A stretch of 64,000 nt of DNA from SLRI01 sp964402505. Its GTDB lineage: Bacteria > Pseudomonadota > Alphaproteobacteria > Geminicoccales > Geminicoccaceae. Made by a program: the position numbers and the translations under genes. The stretch's first letter is position 1. Each line of letters starts with the position of its first letter. The stretch is taken from assembly GCA_964402505.1 (NCBI GenBank), contig CAYOCP010000024.1, forward strand, positions 9,576 through 73,575, given 5' to 3'. Of this stretch, positions 1-8,559 are shown in pieces. The notes beneath the pieces were generated by a model that did not search any database, had not been told where the DNA came from, and worked only from the letters and a program-made list of their open reading frames with translations.

Positions 1-2
1 GG

Positions 3-758
3 CTCGAGCAGCGATACGCGCTCTTTGACGGCCTGAATCTCACTGTCGAAACGCTGGAAGGGCTGGTCAAGCACAACGGACCCCAGTTGGCACCTGCCGC
101 GGCCATTGCCGATCATCCTCTCGCGGCCGCAATGCAGCTCGACTTGCAGCCCCCGCTCGAGGCGCAGATTGCGGCGATCGCCGATGATGTCGCCTACTGC
201 AACCACGACCTCGATGACGGACTGAGGGCAGGCTTCTTCGAGCTCGCAGACTTGCGCGGCCTGCCGGTCGTGGGCTCCGTCGTTACCGAGGTTCGGTCCG
301 TTCATCCGGACGTCGACGCGCGGCGCCTGATTCACGAGACCAATCGCCGGCTGATCGACCGGATGATTCAGGACCTCGTCGCCGAGACGCAGCGTCGGCT
401 CAAGGAAGTGAGTCCACGTTCCACACAGGATGTGCGCGAGGCCGGTCGGCCGCTCGCCGGCTTCTCGACAGGCATGGCGTCGGCCATCGCCGAGTTGCGC
501 CACTTCTTGCATGTGCGCATGTACCGCCACTACAAGGTCAACCGCATGGCGCGAAAGGCGCAGCGGCTGGTGACCGACCTGGTTCAGGTGCTGCTCGATG
601 CGCCGGAATGCCTGCCGGACCGATGGCAGCAGCGAGCCGGTGCGCCGGGCAGCGCCTCGACGGCGAGCGCGGTGCGAGACTACGTGGCCGGCATGACCGA
701 TCGTTACGCGGTCGATGAGCACGAACGCCTGTTCAAGCTCACCGGATTTCGCTCCTGA
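3..758 (+). CDS. dgt: dGTP triphosphohydrolase-like protein, C-terminal part
   Basis: The frame is already open at the left edge (base 3) and runs 251 residues to TGA at 756-758, so only the C-terminal two thirds is visible. The first residues include GLNLTVETLEGLVKHNGP, a stretch typical of the dGTPase-like HD-domain hydrolases that lie immediately upstream of argS in alphaproteobacteria. The family removes triphosphate from dGTP or other dNTPs in the cytoplasm. The metal-binding HD residues should lie mostly to the left of the window. The rest is helical and charged, as in the family's C-terminal region. argS starts 34 bases downstream on the same strand, so the two are probably co-transcribed. 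Substrate specificity cannot be read from the fragment. Confidence 0.85.
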   Translation, partial: LEQRYALFDGLNLTVETLEGLVKHNGPQLAPAAAIADHPLAAAMQLDLQPPLEAQIAAIADDVAYCNHDLDDGLRAGFFELADLRGLPVVGSVVTEVRSVHPDVDARRLIHETNRRLIDRMIQDLVAETQRRLKEVSPRSTQDVREAGRPLAGFSTGMASAIAELRHFLHVRMYRHYKVNRMARKAQRLVTDLVQVLLDAPECLPDRWQQRAGAPGSASTASAVRDYVAGMTDRYAVDEHERLFKLTGFRS

Positions 759-792
759 CGGGCTATCGGCCGCCCTGCGCCATCAGTCGGAT

Positions 793-2547
793 ATGTGGAT
801 GGACCTCTTCGACACCCTTCTTTCGGCCGTGCAAGCGGCGCTCCGCCGGTTGATCGACGCGGGGCGGCTGCCCGCCGAGCTGCCGCTCGACCGGATCACG
901 GTCGAGCCGCCGCGCGAACGGAGCCATGGTGACGCCGCGACCAACGCCGCCCTCGTCCTGGCCAAGCCGGCCCGGGCACGGCCTCTCGCCATCGCCGAAA
1001 TGCTGGCCGGGGAGCTCGGTGGCGAGGCGATGCTGGCAACGGTGGAGGCAGTCCCACCCGGCTTCGTCAACATGCGCTTCACGACGGAATTCGTGCAGGC
1101 GCAGGTCGGCGTCATTCTCGAGGCGGGCGACGATTACGGCCGGTCCACCGTCGGCCAGGGCCGGGCCGTCAACGTCGAATTCTGCTCCGCCAATCCAACC
1201 GGTCCCCTGCATGTCGGGCACGGGCGCGGCACCGTCTTCGGTGACGCCCTGGCTGCACTCCTCTCGCATGCGGGGTTTGCGGTCGTGCGTGAATACTACA
1301 TCAATGACGGCGGCGCGCAGATCGAGGTCCTCGCGCGATCGATCCACCACCGCTATCGCGAGGCGCTCGGCGACGAGCCGGGGCCGGTGCCGCAGGGCCT
1401 CTATCCGCTCGAGGAGCTGGTGCCGGTTGCCCGCGCCATTGCCGAGCGCGACGGCACGCATTGGCGCAACCGGCTGGAGCAGGAATGGCTCGATCCTTTC
1501 GGCCGCGAGGGCGTCTCCTGGATGATGCGCCGGATCGAGGCCGATCTGGCGGCCCTGGGTGTCATATTCGACGTCTTCACCTCCGAGCGGGCGCTCGTCG
1601 AGGCGGGGCGGATCGACCTGGCGCTGGCACGACTGGATGAGCTCGGCCTGCTCTACACCGGCACCCTGCCGCCGCCCAAGGGCAAGCCGGTCGACGACTG
1701 GGAGCCCGTCCCGCAACTCCTCTTCCGGTCCACGGCCTATGGCGACGATGTGGACCGGCCGCTGAAGCGCTCGACCGGTGCCTGGACCTATTTCGCCGCC
1801 GATCTCGCCTATCATCTGGACAAGTTCGAGCGCGGCTTTCCCCTGATGATCGATGTCTGGGGCGCCGACCATGGCGGCTACGTCAAGCGACTGCAGGCGG
1901 CAGTCGAGGCTCTGAGCCAGGGTGCCGGTCGGCTAGAGGTGCGGCTCTGCCAGCTCGTCAACCTGCTCGACGGTGGCCAGCCCCTGAAGATGTCCAAGCG
2001 GGCGGGGCGCATCGTCAACTTGCGCGACGTCATCGACGAGGTCGGCAAGGACGCTTTTCGCTTCATCATGCTGACCCGAAAGAACGACGCGGCGCTCGAC
2101 TTCGATCTCGCCAGGGTGGTCGAGCAATCCAAGGACAATCCGGTCTTCTACGTGCAATATGCTCATGCCCGGATCTGCTCGGTGCTGCGCAATGCCCGGG
2201 TCGACGGACAGGATGCGGGGCCGGCGACACCGGACGGGGCTCTCCTCGCACTGCTCGTCGAACCGGCCGAGCTGACGCTCATTCGGACTGCGGCGCTCTT
2301 CCCGCGCGTGGTGGTGAACGCCGCCCTGCAACATGAGCCGCATCGCATCGCTTTTTTCCTGCACGAGCTGGCGAGCGACTTCCATGCTCTGTGGACTCGG
2401 GGCAATGAAGAGGCTGGGCTGCGTTTTCTTCGGGCCGACGAGCCGGCGCTCAGCCAGGCGCGCCTCGTGATGCTTCGGGCGGTCCGGCAGGTGCTTGCCA
2501 ACGGGCTGCGAATCATGGGCGTTACGCCGGTGGCTGAAATGCACTAG
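793..2547 (+). CDS. argS: arginyl-tRNA synthetase
   Basis: Class I aminoacyl-tRNA synthetase that charges tRNA-Arg with arginine (584 residues). The N-terminal Add1 domain contains the VEPPRERSHGDAATNAA block. The HIGH signature is SANPTGPLHVGHGRG (HVGH about 140-143), the KMSK loop is at 399-402, and the DALR anticodon-binding domain is C-terminal (YVQYAHARICSVLRNA onward). The frame is open further upstream, but ATG at 793 (MWMDLFDTLL) gives the usual family N-terminus; ATG at 799 is an alternative. It sits between dgt and a SPOR-domain gene, the normal alphaproteobacterial neighbourhood. Length and motifs are intact. Confidence 0.97.
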   Translation: MWMDLFDTLLSAVQAALRRLIDAGRLPAELPLDRITVEPPRERSHGDAATNAALVLAKPARARPLAIAEMLAGELGGEAMLATVEAVPPGFVNMRFTTEFVQAQVGVILEAGDDYGRSTVGQGRAVNVEFCSANPTGPLHVGHGRGTVFGDALAALLSHAGFAVVREYYINDGGAQIEVLARSIHHRYREALGDEPGPVPQGLYPLEELVPVARAIAERDGTHWRNRLEQEWLDPFGREGVSWMMRRIEADLAALGVIFDVFTSERALVEAGRIDLALARLDELGLLYTGTLPPPKGKPVDDWEPVPQLLFRSTAYGDDVDRPLKRSTGAWTYFAADLAYHLDKFERGFPLMIDVWGADHGGYVKRLQAAVEALSQGAGRLEVRLCQLVNLLDGGQPLKMSKRAGRIVNLRDVIDEVGKDAFRFIMLTRKNDAALDFDLARVVEQSKDNPVFYVQYAHARICSVLRNARVDGQDAGPATPDGALLALLVEPAELTLIRTAALFPRVVVNAALQHEPHRIAFFLHELASDFHALWTRGNEEAGLRFLRADEPALSQARLVMLRAVRQVLANGLRIMGVTPVAEMH

Positions 2548-2595
2548 GTCATTGGTCGAGCTCCACGTCGGGGCTGGCAAGGGATCGGACGGAAG

Positions 2596-3684
2596 ATGAA
2601 AGAGGCACGACCGCACGAGGCGATCGACGAGAACTCGGTCGACGTGGCGGCGCTCCGCCGCACGCCGGCGCAGGCCAGACCGAGACGACGCTACCGCGGC
2701 ATCGTCATTGGCGGACTCGTCGCCGTGGTGCTCATCCTCTTCGTCTCGGTCGTCTGGTTCGCCTATCAGGACATGATGCCGGGCGGCGACGAGGCGCCGC
2801 CGGTGGTGCGGGCCGAGGTCGGGCCGCTCAAGCGGGCGCCGGACGAGCGAGGCGGTGCGCCCGTGGTGAACGAGGAGTCGGTGGTCGTCCAAGCGCTCAA
2901 CGAGCCCGATGCGCCGGTCCGGGTCGAGCGCCTGATTCCGCGCGACGAGCCGGCGCCACGCTCGGCCGCCGATGTCATTCCCGATGTTCTGCAGGCCGAG
3001 CCGGCCCCGCCGGAGGCGGCGGCCGACAGCCTCGATGCCATGCTCGCCGATCTGGCCGAAGGGCCGCAGGAGCTGCGTGACATCGAGCCCGGCAACGGCG
3101 ATGCCACGGTGGCCCCGATCGACGGGGAGCAGGTCGTCGGGGCTCCGAAAGCTGCCCCGGAAAGCGCGGCCGTTCCGGTTCCTTCACCGCCGACCGCCGT
3201 GACCGCGACACCGACCGAGTCGCAGGCGCCGAAAGCACCGGCTTCGGTCCCGCGCGAAACGAATGTTCCCGCCATCGCCACGCCGTCCCCCGCGACCGCG
3301 CCCGCAAAGCGCACGGCCGCTCCCGAACCGACGCCTGCCCGAACAGCCGTCCCGGCGCCCGTGCCGCCGCCGGCGCCCGAAGAGCGCAACGTACAAGCAG
3401 CCGCGCTACCGGCAGCCTCGGGCGAGCTCGCGTCGAGCTTCCGCCTGCAGCTCCTGGCGGTGCGTGACGAAGCGGCCGCCGCGACCGCCTGGACGGACCT
3501 GCAGCGGAAGTTCCCGGCGGTGCTCGGCGCACTGCGCAGCAGGATCGAACAGGCGAAGGTCGGCGGCAACACCTTCTACAGGCTGCAAGCCGGACCCTTT
3601 CAGGGCCGCGACGCGGCGGATCGGGCCTGCCGGGCCCTGCAGCAGGGCGGCAGCGACTGCTTCATCGTCGGGCCGACTTCTTGA
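2596..3684 (+). CDS. SPOR-domain inner-membrane protein
   Basis: A 362-residue bitopic protein. It has a short basic cytoplasmic N-terminus, one membrane helix at about residues 35-57, a long Pro/Ala-rich low-complexity periplasmic linker (about 60-275), and a C-terminal SPOR domain at about 280-359 (FRLQLLAVRDE ... FYRLQAGPF ... CFIVG). SPOR domains bind septal peptidoglycan stripped of stem peptides, so a role in division or wall remodelling is likely. The next gene, nagZ, starts inside its stop codon (TTGA at 3681-3684), which implies translational coupling and a shared wall-related context. The linker is not conserved in such proteins; the assignment rests on topology, the SPOR domain and gene order. 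Confidence 0.9.
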   Translation: MKEARPHEAIDENSVDVAALRRTPAQARPRRRYRGIVIGGLVAVVLILFVSVVWFAYQDMMPGGDEAPPVVRAEVGPLKRAPDERGGAPVVNEESVVVQALNEPDAPVRVERLIPRDEPAPRSAADVIPDVLQAEPAPPEAAADSLDAMLADLAEGPQELRDIEPGNGDATVAPIDGEQVVGAPKAAPESAAVPVPSPPTAVTATPTESQAPKAPASVPRETNVPAIATPSPATAPAKRTAAPEPTPARTAVPAPVPPPAPEERNVQAAALPAASGELASSFRLQLLAVRDEAAAATAWTDLQRKFPAVLGALRSRIEQAKVGGNTFYRLQAGPFQGRDAADRACRALQQGGSDCFIVGPTS

Positions 3685-4721
3685 GCGCGGCGGAAGGCCC
3701 ACGCCCTGCAAGGGCCGCCATCGTCGGCATTGCCGGCGCCGTTCTCGAGCCGCACGAGCGTCGCCTGCTCGAGGCGCAGCCGCCCGCGGGCTTCATCCTG
3801 TTCAAGCGCAACTGCCGGAGTCGGACGCAGCTCGCGGCGCTGACCGAAGAGCTGCGGGCGCTTTTTCCCGACCGGTGGGTGCCGATTCTGGTCGATCAGG
3901 AAGGTGGCCGGGTGCAGAGGCTGGGTCCGCCGCACTGGCCGCAGCTCTGGCCGGCGAGGCTGTTGGGCCGGCTGGCCGAGCGCGACCCGTCGGCCGGCGA
4001 GACGGCCGCCGCCTTGCAGGCGCGGGCGATCGCCGCAATTCTCGGCGAGGTCGGTATCGACATCGTCTGCGCGCCCTGCCTCGATCTGCTCACGCCGGAG
4101 ACAACGCAGGCCATTGGCGATCGGGCCTTCGCCGCCGACCCCGCGCTCGTTGCCCGACTTGGCCGCGTCACCGCCGCGACACTTCTTGCTGCGGGCATCC
4201 TGCCGGTGATCAAGCATCTGCCCGGCCACGGCCGGGCGACCTGCGACAGCCATCGCGAGCTGCCCACGGTCCTGGCCGGCCGGTCGGTTCTGGATGCCAC
4301 CGACTGGCAGGCCTTCCGACCGCTGGCCGACCTGCCGCTCGGCATGACCGCGCATATCGTCTTCGCCGCCATCGATCCGGATCGACCGGCGACCCAGTCG
4401 CCGAAGGTGATTGCTGATGTGATCCATGGTGCTATCGGCTTCGACGGCATTCTTATGAGCGATGACCTCGGCATGGAGGCTCTCTCCGGGCCGGTCGCCG
4501 ACCGCGCGAAGGCGGCGCTCGCCGCGGGCTGCGATCTCGCCCTGCATTGCAACGGCGACTTCGACGAGCTCACCGCGGTCCTGAACGCCGTGCCGCGGCT
4601 GGAGTCGCGGAAGATGGCGAAACTTCAGGCATTGCGACCGCGGCCGGTTGCGGCAGAACCTTTGAACGAGCTGGTGTCGGCGCTCTCCGGCTTGCTCGAG
4701 AGCGAGTTCGGCAGTGCCTGA
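3681..4721 (+). CDS. nagZ: beta-N-acetylhexosaminidase
   Basis: Glycoside hydrolase family 3 cytoplasmic enzyme that removes GlcNAc from anhydro-muropeptides during peptidoglycan recycling (346 residues). Visible family marks are VDQEGGRVQRL (71-81), the KHLPGHG loop (178-184) that carries the acid/base Asp-His arrangement downstream, and the nucleophile region MSDDLGMEAL (about 259-268). The start is the TTG at 3681 overlapping the upstream TGA, because the conserved N-terminus begins right there. The downstream protease gene overlaps by 8 bases. In the family the product also sets the inducer level for AmpC-type beta-lactamases; nothing here shows such regulation. Confidence 0.93.
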   Translation: MSAAEGPRPARAAIVGIAGAVLEPHERRLLEAQPPAGFILFKRNCRSRTQLAALTEELRALFPDRWVPILVDQEGGRVQRLGPPHWPQLWPARLLGRLAERDPSAGETAAALQARAIAAILGEVGIDIVCAPCLDLLTPETTQAIGDRAFAADPALVARLGRVTAATLLAAGILPVIKHLPGHGRATCDSHRELPTVLAGRSVLDATDWQAFRPLADLPLGMTAHIVFAAIDPDRPATQSPKVIADVIHGAIGFDGILMSDDLGMEALSGPVADRAKAALAAGCDLALHCNGDFDELTAVLNAVPRLESRKMAKLQALRPRPVAAEPLNELVSALSGLLESEFGSA

Positions 4722-5403
4722 TCTCGTCACGCTCGGCCACACGCTCTCGGTCTGGTTCCTGCCGGTGGTGACCGCCATCACGCTGCACGAGGCGGCGCAT
4801 GCCTGGGCCGCCAACCGTCTCGGCGACAGCACGGCGAAGTCGCTAGGCCGACTCAGCTTCAATCCCATCCGGCACGTCGACCCGTTCGGCACGTTCATCC
4901 TCCCCGGACTTCTGCTCGTTGTGGGTGCCCCTTTCATTTTCGGCTGGGCCAAGCCCGTCCCGGTCGCCTTCCATCGCCTGCGCAATCCGAAGCGCGACAT
5001 GATCTGGGTGGCGCTTGCCGGGCCGGCCATCAATATCGCCATGGCCCTGGTGGCGGCGGTGCTGATGCACGCCTTTCTCGGATCGCGGAGCGCGGTCGGG
5101 CAATGGATATGGTACAATCTCGACAACGCGCTGCTCATCAACGTCGTTCTCGCCTGCTTCAACATGCTGCCGCTACTGCCGCTCGATGGAGGCCGGGTGC
5201 TGACGGGGCTGCTGCCCACGCCTCTCGCGATCCGGTTCGCCCGCACCGAGCGCTACGGTCTCTTCATCCTGCTCGGCGTCATCTTCGTCCTGCCGCTGCT
5301 CGCGCGCGAGCTGGGCTTCGCCATCAACCCGCTGGCAACGGTGCTTCTTCCCCTGGTCCAGGGGGTGCATTCGCTGGTTCTGATGCTCGCCGGATGGGGC
5401 TGA
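4714..5403 (+). CDS. site-2-protease-family (M50) membrane zinc metalloprotease
   Basis: A 229-residue, mostly hydrophobic protein with the HEAAH zinc-ligand motif at 25-29 in its first membrane segment and the second M50 signature NMLPLLPLDGG at about 150-160. This is the compact rhomboid-like M50B type without a PDZ domain, so it is not RseP. It would cleave membrane-embedded substrates; the substrate is unknown. GTG start at 4714, inside the end of nagZ. Its stop codon overlaps the scpA ATG (TGATG at 5401-5405). It lies inside the nagZ-scpAB block, so it is probably expressed constitutively with it. Confidence 0.88.
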   Translation: MPDLVTLGHTLSVWFLPVVTAITLHEAAHAWAANRLGDSTAKSLGRLSFNPIRHVDPFGTFILPGLLLVVGAPFIFGWAKPVPVAFHRLRNPKRDMIWVALAGPAINIAMALVAAVLMHAFLGSRSAVGQWIWYNLDNALLINVVLACFNMLPLLPLDGGRVLTGLLPTPLAIRFARTERYGLFILLGVIFVLPLLARELGFAINPLATVLLPLVQGVHSLVLMLAGWG

Positions 5404-6134
5404 TGAGCGAGCTTTCGTCCGATCACTTCGTCGTCGATCTCGACGGATTCGAGGGGCCGCTCGACCTGCTGCTCGAGCTCGCCCGGGCGCAGAAGGTCGA
5501 CCTGTCGCGCATCTCCATCCTGGCGCTCGCCGACCAGTTCCTCGCCTATCTCGAGGAGGCCCGCGCCCGCGAGCTGGCGCTGGCGGCCGAGTATCTGGTG
5601 ATGGCGGCCTGGCTCGCCTTCATGAAATCGCAGCTTCTTTTGCCGAAGGAGGCCCGCGAGGCCGAGGATATCGATGCGATGGCCGAGGCACTGGCCGACC
5701 GACTCCGCAAGCTCGAGGCGATCCGCCGGGCGGTCGGCTGGCTGGAGCTCCGCCCCGAGCTCGACGTGGTGCGTTTTGGGCGCGGGGCACCCGAACCCGC
5801 CCCCGTTCGCCACGAGGATCACTGGCGCGCCGACCTCTCGGGTCTCCTCGATTCCTACGCCCGGCTCATGGCGCGACAGCGACACCAATCGATTCGACTG
5901 GTGCCGCGTCGGGCGATGAGCGTGGAAGCGGCCCTCGACCGGCTGTCGCGCCTGCTGACCGGACGTGAATGGCAGGATTTGGCAGGCTTTCTGCCGCCCG
6001 GGCTCAAGGATGTCTTTCTCGGACGCTCGGCGCTCGCGGCCTCGCTCGTCGCTAGTCTCGAGCTCGCCAAGCGGGGCACTATCGAGATCGACCAGCCGGC
6101 ACCTTTCGGCCCGATCCGGATCCGGCGGCGATGA
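5403..6134 (+). CDS. scpA: segregation and condensation protein A
   Basis: Kleisin subunit that bridges the SMC heads in bacterial condensin, 243 residues. The N-terminus DGFEGPLDLLLELARAQK and the following helix VDLSRISILALADQFLAYLE are diagnostic of ScpA. The C-terminus ends in the winged-helix RGTIEIDQPAPFGPIRIRRR. ATG at 5403 overlaps the upstream stop; an ATG at 5394 would add three residues and is less likely. scpB starts four bases before its end (ATGA overlap), which fits stoichiometric co-expression with ScpB. Confidence 0.95.
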   Translation: MSELSSDHFVVDLDGFEGPLDLLLELARAQKVDLSRISILALADQFLAYLEEARARELALAAEYLVMAAWLAFMKSQLLLPKEAREAEDIDAMAEALADRLRKLEAIRRAVGWLELRPELDVVRFGRGAPEPAPVRHEDHWRADLSGLLDSYARLMARQRHQSIRLVPRRAMSVEAALDRLSRLLTGREWQDLAGFLPPGLKDVFLGRSALAASLVASLELAKRGTIEIDQPAPFGPIRIRRR

Positions 6135-6754
6135 GCGACGAAACCGCCGCGATGGACGCCAAGCTGGTTGTGGAAGCGCTGCTTTTCCAGAGCCGCGAGC
6201 CCCTGGACGAGATGCTGCTTCAGGCGCATGTCAAAGACGGCAGGCATGTGCTGGCGATCCTCGAGGAGCTCGAGGCCGACTATGCGGGGCGCGGCATCAG
6301 GCTCGAGCGGCACGGTCGGCAATGGGCGTTCCGCACCGCCCCATCCGTGGCACCGCATCTGGAACGCACTGAACCGCGCCGCCGTCGGCTTTCAAGAGCG
6401 GCGATGGAGACTCTGGCGATCATCGCCTACCAGCAGCCCGTCACCCGTGCTGAGATCGAGGCGGTGCGCGGGGTGCCGGTCGCGCGCGGCACGCTCGACC
6501 AGCTGGTCGAGGCGGGCTGGGTCCGGCCCAAGGGGCGCCGCGAGGTGCCGGGCCGGCCGGTGACCTGGGTGACCACGCCGGGCTTTCTCGATCAGTTCCA
6601 GCTGGGCTCGCTCGACGATCTGCCGCGGCTGGACGAGCTGGAGGCGGCCGGCCTCTTCAGGGCCGTCGGCAGCGTGTCGGCAGCCGATGATACGCATGAT
6701 GCACAGCCTGACCGAACCGGGGTCGCAGCATCTTCGGGGGCCATCGGGACCTGA
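6131..6754 (+). CDS. scpB: segregation and condensation protein B
   Basis: Winged-helix dimer partner of ScpA in the SMC condensin complex, 207 residues. The KLVVEALLFQSREPL opening, the ETLAIIAYQQPVTRAEIEAVRG block and the GRPVTWVTTPGFLDQFQL block are typical of the family. The last 20 or so residues are unconserved. Its stop codon lies within a G/C-rich inverted repeat followed by a T run, which may end the upstream transcript. Confidence 0.95.
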   Translation: MSDETAAMDAKLVVEALLFQSREPLDEMLLQAHVKDGRHVLAILEELEADYAGRGIRLERHGRQWAFRTAPSVAPHLERTEPRRRRLSRAAMETLAIIAYQQPVTRAEIEAVRGVPVARGTLDQLVEAGWVRPKGRREVPGRPVTWVTTPGFLDQFQLGSLDDLPRLDELEAAGLFRAVGSVSAADDTHDAQPDRTGVAASSGAIGT

Positions 6755-6775
6755 TTGCGCGGCCCCTTGTTTTTT
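6737..6775 (+). terminator. possible intrinsic terminator at the end of scpB
   Basis: GGGGCC at 6737-6742 and GGCCCC at 6761-6766 can pair around an 18-base loop and are followed by TTGTTTTTTG. The stem is short and the loop long, but the T run is rare in DNA this GC-rich. It would separate the dgt-scpB block from tatABC. Confidence 0.45.
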
Positions 6776-6807
6776 GCCAGACTGCTGCAACATCCGCGAC
6801 ACGTGCC

Positions 6808-6823
6808 CTCCCGGCTCCGGGAG
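6808..6823 (+). repeat. perfect inverted repeat in the tatA leader
   Basis: CTCCCGG, a two-base spacer CT, then CCGGGAG form a perfect 7-bp hairpin about 30 bases before the tatA ATG. It could be an RNA hairpin in the leader or a small operator. Nothing in the sequence decides between them. Confidence 0.35.
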
Positions 6824-6852
6824 AGAGGACCGCGGCATCAAAAGGGTTCCCC

Positions 6853-7080
6853 ATGAGCATCGGCATTTGGCAGGTCGTCCTGATCCTCGTGATCGTTCTC
6901 ATCCTGTTCGGCGCGGGCAAGCTGCCGAAGGTGATGGGCGACGTTGCGTCGGGCGTGAAGAACTTCAAGAAGGGCATGAAGGACGACGATGACGAGCCGG
7001 CGCCACGGGCGCTGGGCGACGAGGCGACGAGCCCCGAGATCAAGATGGACCGGACGAAGGACGAGGCGGCCAAGAGCTAG
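6853..7080 (+). CDS. tatA: Sec-independent translocase subunit TatA
   Basis: A 75-residue protein: one membrane helix (IWQVVLILVIVLILFGAGKLP), the FG hinge, then an amphipathic helix (VMGDVASGVKNFKKGMKD) and an acidic unstructured tail. TatA polymerises to form the passage for folded, twin-arginine-signal proteins. It is the first gene of tatABC, 98 bases after scpB and 40 before tatB. Several exported proteins in this window carry twin-arginine-like signals (for example the solute-binding protein at 41072-42325). Confidence 0.96.
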   Translation: MSIGIWQVVLILVIVLILFGAGKLPKVMGDVASGVKNFKKGMKDDDDEPAPRALGDEATSPEIKMDRTKDEAAKS

Positions 7081-7120
7081 CTGCGGCAGAAACTGGCACG
7101 GTAGCGGCTGAAGGGCGCGC

Positions 7121-7582
7121 ATGTTCGACATCGGCTGGTCGGAAATGGCCGTTATCATGCTGGTGGCGCTCATCGTCATCGGGCCCAAGGACCTGCCTAA
7201 GGTAGCACGGACGATCGGCCGCTGGACCGGGCGGGCGCGGGCACTGGCGCGTGACTTCCAGCGCTCGCTCGACGACATGGCGCGCGAGGCGGAGCTCGAC
7301 GAGATCAAGAAGAGCATCGACCGGACCGGCCGAATGGACCTGCGCAAGACCATCAGCGATGCCGTCGATCCGAAGGGCGAGCTCGAGCGCGCCTTCGATG
7401 TCGAGGACAAGCAGAAGCGTGGCGCCGCCGCGAAGCCGAAGGCCGCAGTGCCGAGGATCCCGCCGCCTCCTCCTGCGGTCGAAAAGGCTGCGGTCGCGAG
7501 CGGCGGCGGAGCCGGAGTACCGGCCGAGTCGGGCGAGAACCCGGCATCTCATCCGGACGGGGCCGCCCCGCCCCGCTCCTAG
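7121..7582 (+). CDS. tatB: Sec-independent translocase subunit TatB
   Basis: A 153-residue protein. The N-terminus FDIGWSEMAVIMLVALIVIGPKDLP shows the Glu in the membrane helix and the GPKDLP hinge that separate TatB from TatA. An amphipathic helix and a long Pro/Ala-rich tail follow. With TatC it forms the receptor for twin-arginine signal peptides. Gene order tatA-tatB-tatC is intact. Confidence 0.95.
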   Translation: MFDIGWSEMAVIMLVALIVIGPKDLPKVARTIGRWTGRARALARDFQRSLDDMAREAELDEIKKSIDRTGRMDLRKTISDAVDPKGELERAFDVEDKQKRGAAAKPKAAVPRIPPPPPAVEKAAVASGGGAGVPAESGENPASHPDGAAPPRS

Positions 7583-7606
7583 GCAGACGAACGGACCAGC
7601 GTTGCA

Positions 7607-8389
7607 GTGATCAAGGACATCGACGACCGCGAGATGCCGCTGCTCGACCATCTGATCGAGCTGCGCAATCGCCTGATGTACAGCGCCGCCGCTATTCTGC
7701 TCGGCTTCGTTGTCTGTTATTTCTTCTCCGAGCAGATATACGCTTTCCTCGTCCGTCCGCTCGCCGCCATCTACGAGGGGCAGACCGGCCGGCGGATGAT
7801 CTACACGAGTCTTACGGAGGCATTCTTCACCTATCTGAAGGTCGCCTTCTTCGCCGGTGCCTTCATCACCTTCCCATTCGTCGCCACGCAGCTCTATCTC
7901 TTCATCGCTCCCGGCTTGTACCGGAACGAGAAGCAGGCCTTCCTGCCGTTCTTGGTGGCGACCCCGGTGCTGTTCTTTCTCGGCGGGGCGATGGTGTACT
8001 ACGTGATCTTCCCCCTGGCCTGGCGGTTCTTCGTCAGCTTCGAGACGGTCGGAGGACCCGGCACGCTGCCGATCGAACTCGAAGCGCGCGTCGGGGAATA
8101 TCTCGATCTGGTGATGAAGCTGATCTTCGCCTTCGGCTTGTGCTTCCAGCTTCCGGTGGCGTTGACCCTCATGGGCCGGGTCGGGCTCGTCACGGCCGAA
8201 GGATTGGCGCGCAACCGGAAATACGCGATCGTCGGCGTGTTTGTTGTGGCCGCCGTGCTCACGCCGCCGGACGTCATCAGCCAGCTCGGCCTGGGTCTGC
8301 CGATCCTGGCCCTGTACGAGATCTCCATCCACCTCGTGCGGCTCGCCGAGAAGAAGCGGGACGAGAGCGAGGCTGCCGAGGAAGAATGA
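7607..8389 (+). CDS. tatC: Sec-independent translocase subunit TatC
   Basis: A 260-residue polytopic protein with six expected membrane helices. The cytoplasmic N-terminus MPLLDHLIELRNRL contains the signal-peptide-binding ELR motif, and FPFVATQLYLFIAPGLYRNEK is the typical first cytoplasmic loop. GTG start at 7607, 24 bases after tatB. In many alphaproteobacteria serS follows; here a tRNA gene on the other strand comes next, so the usual block ends here. Confidence 0.96.
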   Translation: MIKDIDDREMPLLDHLIELRNRLMYSAAAILLGFVVCYFFSEQIYAFLVRPLAAIYEGQTGRRMIYTSLTEAFFTYLKVAFFAGAFITFPFVATQLYLFIAPGLYRNEKQAFLPFLVATPVLFFLGGAMVYYVIFPLAWRFFVSFETVGGPGTLPIELEARVGEYLDLVMKLIFAFGLCFQLPVALTLMGRVGLVTAEGLARNRKYAIVGVFVVAAVLTPPDVISQLGLGLPILALYEISIHLVRLAEKKRDESEAAEEE

Positions 8390-8444
8390 ACGGCGTGGTG
8401 GGGCGGGACGATCGTCCGGCTGCATTCGCCGCGTATGACGGAAG

Positions 8445-8519
8445 TGGCGACCCCTACGGGAATCGAACCCGTGTTTTCAGCGTGAGAGGCTGACGTCCTG
8501 ACCGCTAGACGAAGGGGTC
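8445..8519 (-). tRNA. tRNA-Glu (anticodon CUC)
   Basis: Read on the minus strand from 8519, the sequence folds as a full cloverleaf. The acceptor GACCCCT pairs with AGGGGTC, and the discriminator G is followed by an encoded CCA (8445-8447). The D arm contains GTCTAGCGG, the anticodon stem is TCAGC/GCTGA with loop CTCTCAC, and the T arm contains GGTTCGATTCC. The loop places CTC at 34-36, reading GAG glutamate codons. The TCGTCTAG segment after the acceptor is a tRNA-Glu hallmark. It sits between the convergent tatC and the RNA methyltransferase gene, 40 bases beyond the latter's stop. Confidence 0.95.
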
Positions 8520-8559
8520 GCGAGCGATGGCTCGTAGGTAGAAGCTCGAGCCTCCGCGA

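Noticed and set aside
763..1872. Long minus-strand frame antisense to argS
   Set aside because: Its product has no recognisable domain and it lies fully opposite an intact, conserved gene; shadow frames of this size are common in very GC-rich DNA.
8390..8444. serS expected after tatC
   Set aside because: No seryl-tRNA synthetase sequence is present; only a short gap and then tRNA-Glu on the other strand.
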